From NCBI GenBank assembly GCA_910890315.1, contig CAJVGD010000005.1, positions 1,488,001-1,552,000 on the forward strand: a stretch of 64,000 nucleotides of DNA. The letters run 5' to 3'. Of the stretch, positions 1-11,511 are shown piece after piece (the stretch's first letter is position 1; the number at the start of each line of letters is the position of its first letter). Under the pieces are notes generated by a model. It searched no databases and was not told the DNA's origin. It saw only the letters and a list, made by a program, of their open reading frames with translations. Origin of the DNA: Serendipita indica DSM 11827 (lineage: Eukaryota; Basidiomycota; Agaricomycetes; Sebacinales; Serendipitaceae). The position numbers and the translations under genes were made by a program.

Positions 1-330
1 CATGGGTACATGGAACGTCGGACAAGGAAAGGTGGCCGACCAAGGTACTAGCAACAATCCACCAGATGGCAATGGGACCGCATCAAGACTGGGCCGATCG
101 GGCTCTCAGCGGTCCCGGCGGTCACGCCGGTCAATAAGCCAGGAGAGAGATGACGACTTGGTACGTTTGCGTTTCGATTCACTTTCCGGCTCTTGCCTGG
201 TCGCTTGCCAGTGAGAGTTTCATGCACCGTCCCTTTACCTCATATCTATCTTACTCGTATCACCTCTCGTTTGGTTGCGGTGGCTGACATGGAATGACAG
301 GCAATGCCGCCCCCATCGTACTCGCCATAA
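1..330 (+). CDS. 3' end of a single-pass membrane protein, tandem paralogue of the next gene
   Basis: Only the C-terminal part lies in the window. An open frame from base 2 runs to a donor after base 160; the intron ends at 300 and a last exon (301-330) encodes AMPPPSYSP and a stop. The sequence matches the C-terminus of the complete gene at 1014-3586: both share the motif SRLGRSGSQ, an RS-rich basic stretch and a tiny last exon with a PPSY (PPxY) motif. The intron sits at the same place in both copies, so this is a tandem duplicate, not a shadow frame. PPxY motifs are known ligands of WW domains such as those of Rsp5/NEDD4 ubiquitin ligases; that role here is inference. The N-terminal part cannot be judged. 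Confidence 0.8.
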
Positions 331-1013
331 CACACGGCCACCTTTTCTCAATTTATTACATTTGTTTCTTTTCATCCTGGTCTCCAATTGACCTAGTTAC
401 ATTCCATTTCGATGACCCACCTCTTGCAATTTAGGATGAGTAAGACAATATGACAGATGTAGTCAAATAAGACACATCCGAGCTACCATGATAGAACCAG
501 ATTAGAAGAAAGCACTCGAGTCTTTTCCTCAGTCTGTCGAGTTTGCAGTCGACAGGCACCTGGCTTTAAATTCTCAACTCACTGGGTAACGTTTATATGA
601 CTGATTTATCGCCATTAGGAGCTCCTATTCGTCCCAAGTAAGCGACTGGCAGACGCCGGGTGATAAAATTGACCGATCGAGATAATAACGTATGTGATAA
701 ACGGTTTTGCAACGAAGTGCTTACACAATGTCAAAAGAATCCTTGCCGTCCTCAACCTGCCCCTTTCGGTCCCCGCGGCCATATGGAATCGAATATTCCC
801 CCAAATTATGCTAGATAATATCTGATAATGATAATTTGGCCGACTGGCGTTGACGGAGTCGCTGGCTACGTCGGCCAGTAGGTCGCATGTCAACCTGTCA
901 GCTTGACCTGTCAATGGTGTAAAGGCCCCGATTTGCAAACAGTCTTTGACAACTTGGACCCGATCCCCTTCCTTATGCCCATTTCTCCTCGTCATTCTCT
1001 CTCCTCCTGAGCC
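331..1013. other. Intergenic region between tandem paralogues
   Basis: About 680 bases hold the 3' UTR of the partial gene and the promoter of the next gene. A 126-codon minus-strand open frame (615-995) has no recognisable domain and looks incidental. I see no repeat, RNA gene or clear TATA box. Confidence 0.5.
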
Positions 1014-3586
1014 ATGCTCTCTTCTTTGCTCTGGATCCCCCTTGTAGCTCTACTCACCCTTCACAGCGTCTCCGCTGCTCTCGTCAATGCGACGATTGAT
1101 GACCAGACATATTCAATCATTACATACTCCCCAAGCCGACAGTGGAATCATCAACCACTACAGGGATGGGAAAACGACTTTTACAACCATTCTCGTAGCT
1201 TTACTTACTCTAGAGGCGCCACCGCGACGTTTGTCTTTACTGGTACGTTCTCCAACTCCTCGTCCTCGATGGTTGACCCATGAAACTCGCTCAAAGGTTC
1301 CGCTATATGGGCCCAAGGACCCTTTGCCCCCGACCAAGCCCAGCGGCGCATTTCCCTCGACGGCGTCGACCAAGGTGTCTACAACGCCCTCGCACCAGAA
1401 AGGAGTCCCTCGAGACCATTTTGGAACAGAACCGGTCTCGTCTATACGACCCACACGCTCGTAATCACTCACGACGACCCGGGTGCAAACGCCATCTTGG
1501 CATTGGATGCGTTCATGTGAGTCTTTCCACCTTCATCGTTCTCACACTTTCTGAACCCACGCCTCAGTGTCCAGTACGACGATGCACAGGATCCGTTCCC
1601 GTATACTACCACCACCGTCACATCGTATGCTCCAGAGGTTACCGTGACCACCAATTCTGCAGGTCAAGTCGTCTCAACTATTATTAACGGCGGAGGACCA
1701 AATCAGGGAGGGACTATCAATGGAAACCCCGTTAATGACGGGCTCACGAGTCCGCGCAAGCCATACAGTGCGGTGATCATTGGCATCGTCGTCCCAGTCG
1801 TCTTTCTCTTGGTGCTTTGCTGCGTCGGGCTCTGTCTGTACCGCAAACGAAGAGCACGCACGCGGGAGCGACGTCGCCAATCGTTTCGCGAGAAAATGTT
1901 TCGCCGAATCGGGAGACAATCCATCGGACGCGATGCAACACCTCTTTCGCCGGCAGCTTCAGGTTCAGGGTCAAGGGGGATGCGCGAGCGGCGCATGTCG
2001 GGCTTCACGTACGCGTCTACGCATTACTCGACGGCAGAGGAGTACCATGCGCCTTCTCCACCGCCCTCGGGAAGTGGAGGCCATTTTACACCGACGTCAC
2101 CGACCCCGTTTGCCGTCTCGTTTGGACGGGAGAGTCAAGACTCTGTTAGAGCAGGCACAAATGGTATGCCTTATCGAAGTGAAACCGTTCCCGCTCCGAA
2201 CGACGAGCGTCAGGGCACGGCGCAACAAGCTCCGATTGCTTTCCCACCTAACAGCACACCAAGAGATCCGCCGGTAAACGAAACTGGTGGGAATACTCGA
2301 TCTGCGGAGAGAGAGAGACTTGTTTCCACATACGATCCGACGTTCAGCCCTCCGGCAGAGTGGGATTCGACACCTACAGCAGCTCGCCTTGGTACTGCGC
2401 CTGCCAATGCTGCAAGGAGTGGAGCTCGGCAGACAGATCCTCACACGCCCACAAGAGAGAACCATGCGGGTGTTGATAGGCGAAACTCGACGTCGACGGC
2501 AACCACCCCTTCGGCATATGTCACGGCAGCGAGCCACCAACGTCGACCATCAACAGTCTTTTCAGATTCCGAATCGAGTGCTTCTCACCAGAACCCACAA
2601 CGCCGACCATTGTCGCCACTCTCGCGCACACGTCAGCGGGGCTTCTCCGCCACTGGCACTCCCGCATCCTCGTCGCGGCCCGGCTCGATGCTTCGACGAT
2701 TCTCACAAGCACTGGGAATCTCTTTCTCACGATCTGGCTCGCCAGATGTAGAGGCGAACCGTAATAACCTCAACATGCAAGGACTCGGGAGAGGAGCCGG
2801 CACTGCGCCAGTCGAGGAACAGGATCCTGGTTATTTCCGTGGAATGAATCATTTCAATCTCGGGATCCCACTCAACTATCGGCCCTCAGCGAGCGCAGCT
2901 TCACCTACAGACGGCACACGCATCTCGCGCCATTCGCAGAATCTTCGAAGCCTGGCTATAGACGAAGGCTCGACCGGGCTGAGATCAATGTCACGCACAA
3001 CAAGTGGAAGAATGGACGATTTGGCATTCTCATCGTACACCCAACCCGTCCGCGAGCGCGTCTTGAGCACCGTCGAATCGTCTGCACAAGATCAAGACGC
3101 CCACTCCAACCCAGGAAAAACTGAAGAAGACGAAGAGATGACAGAAAAGGAAAAGATTATCGAAGCATTTGACGGCTCGACGATCGAAGGCAGTATGCGC
3201 GCATGGAGCGTCGGGCATGGCACGATGGCCAGCCAGGGCACCATCAACGGCCCACTAGACGGTGCGGATGTGGATGGCAATGAGGCCGCATCAAGATTGG
3301 GCCGTTCGGGCTCTCAGCCCTCACGGCGGTCACGGCGGTCAATCAGTCACGAGAGAGATGACCATTCGGTACGTTTTGAGTCGATTTGATTTTTTCCCCC
3401 TGCTTTCATTTACCCGTTCCCTGTACTCGCAAGAGTTTCATTCCCTGGCCATATATCATATCCCCGTCTTACCCTCATCCCTTATTCTTTTGTGGGTGTG
3501 CCTATGTGGCTGACACGTAATGACAGGTAATTCCGCCTCCCTCGTACTCAGTGTACATCCCACCCGACACAAAAGGGCAGCCCTAG
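1014..3586 (+). CDS. Single-pass membrane protein with extracellular beta-rich domain and long disordered tail
   Basis: Four exons (1014-1242, 1297-1516, 1568-3368, 3527-3586) give 769 residues. Residues 1-22 form a signal peptide (LLWIPLVALLTLHSVSAA). The ectodomain of about 190 residues contains FVFTGSAIWAQGP and the run LVITHDD, a pattern seen in fungal putative carbohydrate-binding beta-sandwich membrane proteins. One membrane helix follows (AVIIGIVVPVVFLLVLCCVG), then a basic stop-transfer stretch (RKRRARTRERRR). The remaining roughly 500 residues are Ser/Pro/Thr-rich and look disordered, ending in an RS-rich stretch and a 19-residue last exon with PPPSY. The family is widespread in agaricomycetes but uncharacterised. 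A surface sensor whose tail recruits a WW-domain ubiquitin ligase is inference. It is a tandem duplicate of the gene cut by the window start. Confidence 0.85.
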
Positions 3587-4057
3587 AGAGGTTCACTGGA
3601 CCCGACACTCATACATCCGTTTCACCACATGCATTAGATTTTACACCGCAGCAATTTCCAAATCCTAGTCCACCGCCTATACGACCATTGCATGCGCAAA
3701 AAAAGGCGACAGGCGCGTCTCCGCCTATTTATACTTACTTGTACCTATTCCAGAGCACGTTTCGGACTCTACAGTCTCTTGTCTCGCACTACTAATTTCC
3801 AACCCATGTGTTCATAGTAGTCTCACAAATGGCACTTCGTTGTGTTTCAAGCCCCTGTTTTAAGACAGTCTCACATAGCATAGATACAATGAGGGGAATG
3901 TAGCCACCAGCCACGAGAAACCTCGAGCTTCCGTGAACTTGGCGAGTACGAGCAAACCAAACCGTCGACGCCAGAGAGAATCAACATCGTATTCGGAGCG
4001 TCGGATTTTTGTCGTGTCGGAGATAATAGCCAGAGAATAAACAAACCAGAGAGACGC
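3587..4057. other. Convergent intergenic region
   Basis: These bases lie between two converging stop codons and should hold both 3' UTRs. I see no further gene or repeat. Confidence 0.5.
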
Positions 4058-5813
4058 TTAGAGCTCGACGTGGGTCTGCCCTTGCGTGTCCTGGGTGGCG
4101 ACTGGAGTCTCGGCGGCGACGGGTGTGCTCGCAGCAGCAGCAGTATCCTGAGCTGGAACATTCAACGAGTTCTTAGCGTTCTTCTCGACAAACTCGACGA
4201 GCGATTCAAACGAGCGGTCACCCTCATAGTCGATAAACTCGCGACCACCGGCTGGCTTGAACTTGAGAGTCGGGAAGCCAGCGACACGGAAGGGTGCCGA
4301 AGGAGGAATGTCGTTTTCGGTGGCGTCCATCTTGGCGATCACGAGCTTGTCCTTGACCGCGGCGTACTTCTCACCGAGCTGATCCCAAGTTGGCTTGAGA
4401 CGCTTGCAGTGACCACACCAGGGAGCGTAGAACTCGACGAAGACGTCCTTCGACTCGTCGAAAACGACCTGGTCGAATTCCTTGGTCACCAAGGTGAAGA
4501 CGGGCTCGTCTTGGGTCTCCGGGATAGGCTGGCTCTTCAACGAAGGCGCGATGCGGCCCTCGGAGTAAGCCTTGACAAAGTGAGCGACCTCTTCGATGGT
4601 AAGCTCCTTGCTCTGGTCGAATGGCCACTTGAGCTGCTTCTCGATATCCTGGATGACAAACGAGGGCCACTTGGCCTCTTGGAGGTTCATCATCTTTGCG
4701 TGCTCGCCAAACTTGATGGCATCGATCCAGACAAAGTTGATCTTGCCCTTGTACGACTTGGCGAGGGGCTTGAACGTCTCGACAAACGCATCCTTGCCCT
4801 CTGCGGACGGGTCCACAAAGACATAGGCCAATGGGAGACCGCTCTCGGCGTAGAGGCTGTAGTTTTCACCCGAAACCTCGTCGAGGAGTGGGACGGAGTT
4901 CTCCTTCAACCAGCTGACCAACTTGGCGTCTGTGACAGAGGAGACGGTTGCCGAAGGATAGTCGACGCGACCATCGTCGAACTTCTTATAGACGACCAAA
5001 GCCGGAGGGGTGACACCAGCAGCCTTGGCGACTTCTGCGTCCGTGACCATACCGAACAAGTAGTCATCGCGGTGCTTCTCAGCCGTCTTCACGAAGTTGG
5101 GTGCCGGAGGCTCCTCCTCTTCGTTGACATAGAGGACAGCAACGACCCTGTCGGCCTTGATGAACTCGGCGTGATCTGCAGCCTTGACGTTGGTAACGGC
5201 AGGAAGAGATTGCCTAAGTGTGTTTCTGTCAGCATCTCCGAAGCATTCGGAAGGGGCATAGATGCTTACTTGACCATGTAGCTGACGATGCCATCAGCCT
5301 TACGAGGGCCCTGGTAGTCGGTGGGAGTACCCTTGCGGAAGACCTGGAAAAGAAGGGAATCGAGTGAGCACAATCTTTTGATCTACGAGCCAGGGGTTGC
5401 TGTACCTTGAGGGTCCTGTAAAGCCGCCACGTCAATACGGACTCTTGGTCAGCGAAAGCGGAGAAACGCACGGGTAGCCAGAGACGCCATGGGTTTGGCA
5501 GAGCTCAGATTGGTCAACACAGTCAACCTTTGCGAGCGGGATATTCTTCGCCTTGAGAGTGGTGGCAGCCTCTTCATACTGAGGCGCGAGGTTCTTGCAG
5601 TGGCCGCACCTGGTAAAATGCAGTTAAGTACAATACACTCTGACTAGTTCAAGCTACGTACCATGGGGCAAAGAACTCGACGAGAATGAGATCTGCCGGA
5701 TTGACGACCGACTCGAAGTTTGTCGCCGTCAAGTCGAGCACGTCCGACTCAGCGGCAGCGAGGACGCGGGTGAGGGAAGCAAGCAAGACTGTAAAAGAAA
5801 GCGAGAGACGCAT
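4058..5813 (-). CDS. PDI1: Protein disulfide isomerase
   Basis: Five exons (5813-5662, 5609-5472, 5415-5406, 5343-5270, 5213-4058) encode 509 residues, the usual length for PDI. A signal peptide ([20 protein letters not shown]) precedes thioredoxin domain a, whose active site CGHC is split from FFAPW by intron 1. Two thioredoxin-like b domains follow, then domain a' with [14 protein letters not shown]. The acidic/Ala C-terminal tail ends in HVEL, a variant of the HDEL retention signal. The enzyme forms and rearranges disulfides in the endoplasmic reticulum. Start choice: the ATG at 5813 begins the signal peptide, while the longer upstream frame lacks one. The third exon is only 10 nt long (codes PTLK with its neighbours). 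Confidence 0.97.
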
Positions 5814-6009
5814 TCTGACGGACGAAACGGGGAGCAGACGAAGGTAGAGGTCGGGGTCAAGTTTAGTATGTTTGGCTGCCACGTCGAGTGGCACTTTATG
5901 CGCTGGCGAGCGGCTTATCTGCCCAATATACCCCGAAGTTCTTTCTCTTAGCTACACGTAGCACTTGGTAATCCCTGTATCAATTCATGCGTTGTCTTCG
6001 TACAGCTGG

Positions 6010-8206
6010 TCACTCGACTTTGTCGTTCCTCCGATTCCCCGCATTGCTACCGCCAGCAGACTCACGAGTGTGACTAAAACTCGACTCTGCCTGACTGATA
6101 TTCCGCATCGGTCGTGCTCCAAACCGTATGCGCGTCGAGCTCATCGGCTCCGCAACCCCAGTGGCCAGAACACCTGACGCTGTCTGGACCGCCGCCGAGT
6201 TACTATTCGTCCCCATGACAGGTGTTTGTACTGGATGATGACTTCGTGCTGGGGCAGTGAACGGGCTCGGGGGGACGTCTTCTCCTTCGTCTTCACTTCC
6301 CACGGGATTGTAAGGCAGACGTCCACCAGAATCCACGCTTGACCTTCGATGCCTATCTGAGCGAGTCGAAGCCCGTTGTAAATTGGATCCCATCATACTC
6401 CTATGCTTTGATGTGCGTACGGTTCCATGCACGGGGCTGATGCGGTCGCCGCGAAGCATGTACCAATAAGGATTGGACGCTGCGCTGGTCTTGGATGTAG
6501 TTGCCGGCGCGTCGACAACTTGTGGGTCAACCGGATTCGTTCCTATCACTCGCGAAGGATCGTATCGTCTGGCTGAATGATCCTTTCGCATTGGCGAGGC
6601 GGGGAGAGGCTTAGAGGTATTGGCCGGAGCGGGTATTTGGAAGACGGGTGTCGTTGATGTGGTGGGAGGGTTCGGTGGCGGACTGGGAAAGTCTGAATAG
6701 CGCTTGAAGGAACCTGTTGACTGCCGTGTCGATTGCCGTATCGCTGCTTCGCGGCTTGCGCGTTGCAATGAAACGGGAATTGCAGGCCACACACGTACAC
6801 TTCGCTCTACCATGACTGCTGGTGCGCTACCGGGGATAGCATAGGGGTTCTCCGCTATTCGACTCTTACTCGCCCGGCTGAGTTTGCGCAATGCCCTTTC
6901 TCGTTCCTCTGTGAGCGCCTCCAAAGAGAATGGAGGGTGCTCAATGGCTCGTTGTCGGCGTACCGATTGGTGTCGCTCGCTGCTTGTCCGGAAATGAAAC
7001 TCTGAGAGTGGCGACGTCGGAGGTGCAATCGATTCCCGATTCTCCCTGAAAATGTTGAGCATTCGGGTGCTTGGGATCGAATCGACACGCGTCAAGGCCT
7101 TTGTGACCTGAGCATGCTCTTGATTGAAGACTGCTACGACAATCGCCGATGCCAGGGCGAATGGAATACACTCCGCTGCGATATTGACGGGTATGATGAA
7201 CGGAACAATAGTGAGTAGCTCGAGTAGGAGAAGTGAAACACATTTGGCCATTCGCAGATCCTGTAGCGCTTCAAGCCGATGCTGGAGGCGAAGAAACGAT
7301 GGCGCGAGGAAAATGGCGAAACGAAACGCGGCGTAAACCTCGAAAAGAATATTGAATAGTGCCGTCAGCAGCGCCGTGATGACAAGGCTTTAAGATTCGT
7401 CAGTATGAAGAATTGGACTCTGCATAACACTGCATAACACTGACTGTTGTCTGGAGCACAAGGCAAGTCCACCATCCTTGTAGTAGATTCGTAATATGCC
7501 AGGGGCGAGTACATTATTGGCGATCATCAAAGCTAGATGAGAGTGAGCGCCAGTGCCAATTCGTCGGGTTACCACTGACCGACGGAGCCAAGAATATACA
7601 ACCATGTGAGATACATCTCCCATCTCTTCGTACCCAAGGCGCGCAGGTCGAGACCGATCCGTATAAACGCGATTATGCGTATCATCTCTGCGGAGAGGCC
7701 AAACCAACCGACAACAAATGCTGATGAATGTCAGGATTGAGATGATCAAGAGTTACTGGGGGACTCACTACAAAAGCCGTCTTGACCGGCGCGAAAGAGA
7801 AGTGTAGAGCCAAACATGCTAAGACTAGCACTAGCAACAATTATGGAGAGAATTAACATGAGGTTTTTGGGATCCGAGTTCTCCGAGTTTCCTAGCAGCG
7901 TCTCCTCAATCCATCGACGCATTCGTGCCTTTTCCGCGGCATTTTCCTCCATGGCCTCTTGACTGGCAGCGATGTACGAGTTGGTGCGGAATACATTTCT
8001 GAATGTTCCTACAATGAACTGGACGGCAGAGGAGTTGATTATACAATACACGGACAACAGGAATGTCCCGCCGAGGAAGAAGGCAGATATGTTCCTTCTA
8101 AACGACACTTTTAGCCTCTCATAGTCATTATACCGGTGAAAGATACGCACAGAGATGGATTTCGAAAGAACTCGTCGTCCGGAAGATGCTCGAGTTGAGG
8201 TGACAT
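6010..8206 (-). CDS. Polytopic membrane protein with long cytoplasmic tail
   Basis: Spliced exons start at the ATG at 8206 (MSPQLEHLPDDEFFRNPSL). Introns were placed by phase: donor CT|GTGCGT to TTTAG near 8100, then near 7768-7720, 7578-7530 and 7459-7389. About six hydrophobic segments follow one another: AFFLGGTFLLSVYCIINSSA, LMLILSIIVASASLSMFGST, FVVGWFGLSAEMIRIIAFI, MYLTWLYILGSVGALMI, LVITALLTALFNILF and LLELLTIVPFIIPVNIAAEC; a seventh is possible. About 350 residues of Ser/Pro/Arg-rich, apparently disordered tail end at 6010. The layout recalls fungal 7TM receptors with long tails, but I recognise no defined family. Its promoter lies in the divergent region shared with the glutaminyl-tRNA synthetase gene. 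Confidence 0.8.
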
Positions 8207-8731
8207 GTCGAATGTACAAGTGCTGGGACCGAAACGCGCAAAAGCGGGAAGAAGATTAAGAAATAATGATAAAAGAAAGACGATGAAGTAGCAGACGAGC
8301 CCAGCTCGGGACCAGCTCGCAAATGGCTGAGGGAGTGGAGGCCAAAAAGAGGTACGTTAGCAACCGTGAAACGGCACAGCTAAACCGAAGACGGGAATGA
8401 GATCAGATTCTCCGTGGTGCAAGGGAAATGGCTCAAGTAAAGTAAGCCGCCGAGCATCGCACGCTCACAGCTTTCTTTCACCGCAGCTGTACCTCGTCTC
8501 GACGTGTCATAAGCTTATAAATATATTGCATTTCAAGGGTTTTGATTGTTTTATGGGTCAAATTTATAAACCGTCTTTGTCTATGTGATATGGCAGGGTC
8601 CAAGTTGGAAGATCTACACTGGGAAGCCCAGTAAACGTGGATATTGAAGACCATTTTTAATTATTTGTACACTTGCTTATTAAGACTTGTTTGGCAGCCT
8701 CGTCTTGGATGACTTGGACCCAACGATAGCC
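8207..8731. promoter_or_regulatory. Divergent promoter region
   Basis: These 525 bases separate the ATG of a minus-strand membrane protein gene from the ATG of the glutaminyl-tRNA synthetase gene, so they must carry both promoters. The part near 8500-8680 is AT-rich. I could not assign specific sites. Confidence 0.5.
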
Positions 8732-11461
8732 ATGCCACCAAAGTTTGATCCAAACGACCCCGCTATCGCAGAGCTACTTCAACTTTTCAAATCGTTCGGC
8801 CTATCAGAAACAAAATCGGCGGAGGCCATTCGAAATCCAAAGACTGCCGCGACGCTCAAGGAGATTGTAGTTGCATGTAACCTCGCTGAGCACCCGCTCG
8901 ACGATAAGCAGTCTGGACTGGTCGCTCTTCTTGCAAATCAAGGTGGAAAGCTTCCAGAGGAAGAGCGAAATTATATAGCGCGAGCTATAGCAGATGGAAG
9001 ACTCAAGACGACTAATCAACTCTCGGGTATGTATTTGTAAGCCATTACATGCAACTCATAACTCTGTAAACATAGCTGCTATCAAATATGTCGAGAAGAA
9101 TCCCCCACCCATCGACGATGCGGTATTTGATCGCGCCTGTGGCGTTGGTCAGTATCTCGCAAGGAATGCTTCAGCCATATCTTATCGTTATTTCTAGGCT
9201 TCAGTATAACATCTGCAGAGTTATACACGGCCATCAAGGACTTGGTCGGTCCAAATCCTTCCTGGGATAAACTCAACGCGCTTCTCGGTGCAACGAAGCA
9301 GGATGCTACGCTCCAGTGGGCAAACTCGCTCGATGTCAAGAATACACTAGAAGCGGTTCTTACCGAACTTGCTGGCCCTAAACCAGCGGCCCCTGCGAAG
9401 GGTGCAAAAGCAGCCCCAGTCGCGTCCACTTCGAAAGGCTCGACGTCAACAAGTACCGGTGCCAATCCTACGCCTGCACAAGTAAACGATCGATCTGTGT
9501 TTGAAGAAGGATTCCTCGGAAAACTGCACCGCGTAGGAGAGAACCCTCAGAAACACGAGGAGCGGAGGAAAGAGCATCTCGAGTGGACCAAAGGGAAAGT
9601 ATTCACTCGATTTCCGCCTGAACCGAATGGTTTCCTCCATATTGGGCACTCCAAGGCCATCTTTGTCAACTTTGGCTACGCCGCACACAATGGCGGACAC
9701 TGCTATCTTCGATACGACGATACCAACCCAGAGGCAGAAGAAGCTCGCTACTTTGAAAGTATCCTAGAGGTTGTTCGTTGGCTAGGCTACGAACCATTTA
9801 AGATTACCTACTCGAGCGACCACTTCCAGAAGCTCTATGAGCTCGCGGTGGAGCTGACAAAGCGTGGGTTGGCATATGTGTGCCACTGTACTGGTAAGTC
9901 TCATTACTTGGATACAGGACAAATTAACGAGACTCTCAGGCGAGGAAATCAATGCCGCTCGTGGAGGCGCCGAAAGAGGTCCTCGGTATGCATGCAAGCA
10001 CAGAGATCGCCCGATCGAAGAGTCACTGGAAGAGTTTGAGAAAATGAAGCGTGGAGAGTACAAGCCAGGTGAAGCCATTCTTCGCATGAAGCAAGATTTG
10101 GAAGACGGAAACCCTCAAATGTGGGACCTGGTGGCGTATCGTGTCCTTAATACACCTCATCATCGAACAGGCGACAAATGGGTCATCTACCCGACTTATG
10201 ACTTTACTCACTGTCTCTGCGACAGTTTCGAGAACATCACGTAAGTCCTTTTAAATCGTTCGCTCCTTCACTGATGATACAAAGTCACTCCCTATGCACA
10301 ACCGAGTTTATCCAATCCAGGGTCTCATACGAATGGCTCTGCAATGCGCTCGACATTTACTGTCCCCGTCAGTCAGAGTACGGTCGACTGAATATCCAAG
10401 GGACAGTGATGTCAAAGCGCAAACTCAAGAAGCTGGTCGACCAGAAGCATGTAATGGACTGGGACGATCCTCGGCTCTACACGCTTATCGCTCTACGCCG
10501 ACGAGGTGTACCACCTGGTGCAATCAAATCGTTTGTCGGTAGTCTCGGTGTATCGACATCCGCGTCGAACATTCAAGTCTCACGCTTCGAACAAGCCGTT
10601 CGCGAGCATCTTGAGCTTAATGTTCCCCGACTTCTCATGGTCATCAAGCCGCTCAAGGTGACCATAGAAAATCTTGCCGAAGATTTTGTCAAGATGATCG
10701 AAAAGCCACTCCACCCTAAAGTACCAGAGCTAGGAACGAGCACCATTCCGTATACGAGGACAATCTATATCGACGAGGACGACTTCCGATTGGAAGACTC
10801 GAAAGACTATTTCCGACTCGCACCCGGCAAGTCTGTCGGTCTCTTCCAGGCACCATACCCTATTACCTATGTCTCACACAAGACGGACGAGAGTGGCAAG
10901 GTTGTCGAGGTGATCTGCCGTGAAGAAAACACTGGGCCTCCGAAGAAGCCAAAGGCGTTCATTCAATGGGTGGCAGAACATCCAGCATCAGGCAGTCCCA
11001 TTCGCATCGACGAACTCAGGGTCTTCCATCGGCTATTCAAGAGTGACGACCCAGCAGCAGAGCCAGACTTCCTCAAGGATGTTGCGCCAGACACACTCGA
11101 GGTCGTCAAAGGGGCGATTGTCGAGATAGGTTTCCTACCTCTGGCCAAGAAGGCATTCTCTCAGGCGCTGAAAGAGGGACGAGAGAGGACGAACAAGGCG
11201 AACGCCCAAACCTCGAAAGAGCTCACTGTGCCCGAGGAAATATCGCATGATGATACTCCAAAGGCGACGGCGGAGCAGCTCGTTGGAAACGAAGTGGTTA
11301 GGTTCCAAGGTCTACGAGTCGCCTATTTCGCATTGGACAAGGACGCAAAGCTGTCGTGCTTTGAGGAGTCGGAAACGCAGACTCCAGGTTTGCATCCTGG
11401 GGACAAGCTCATTTTGAACCGCATCGTCAGCTTGAAAGAGGACTCTGGAAAGTCTGCGTAA
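8732..11461 (+). CDS. GLN4: Glutaminyl-tRNA synthetase, cytoplasmic
   Basis: Five exons (8732-9026, 9076-9147, 9198-9893, 9940-10240, 10285-11461) join in phase to 846 residues, close to yeast Gln4 (about 809). The N-terminal 230 residues form the eukaryotic appended domain that aids tRNA binding, ending in an Ala/Ser-rich linker. The class I catalytic core starts near residue 260 with [14 protein letters not shown] (HIGH motif at about residue 270) and has PTYDFTHCL and a KMSKS-type loop VMSKRKL near residue 497. A two-lobed beta-barrel anticodon-binding region completes it (IYIDEDDFR and onward). It charges tRNA-Gln with glutamine. Start: the ATG at 8732 (MPPKFDPND) is the first ATG in frame. 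Confidence 0.97.
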
Positions 11462-11511
11462 ATGTGTTGCATTGATGTAATGAACCCTTGTTTTTGCGGA
11501 TTCTATCAATG

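Noticed and set aside
615-995. 126-codon minus-strand frame upstream of the first complete gene
   Set aside because: No start context, domain or splice support; likely chance.
4070-5281. 403-codon plus-strand open frame opposite PDI
   Set aside because: It is antisense to a clear PDI coding sequence; its composition mirrors PDI codon use and it has no family.
9082-9465. Minus-strand frame opposite glutaminyl-tRNA synthetase
   Set aside because: Antisense shadow of the conserved N-terminal domain.
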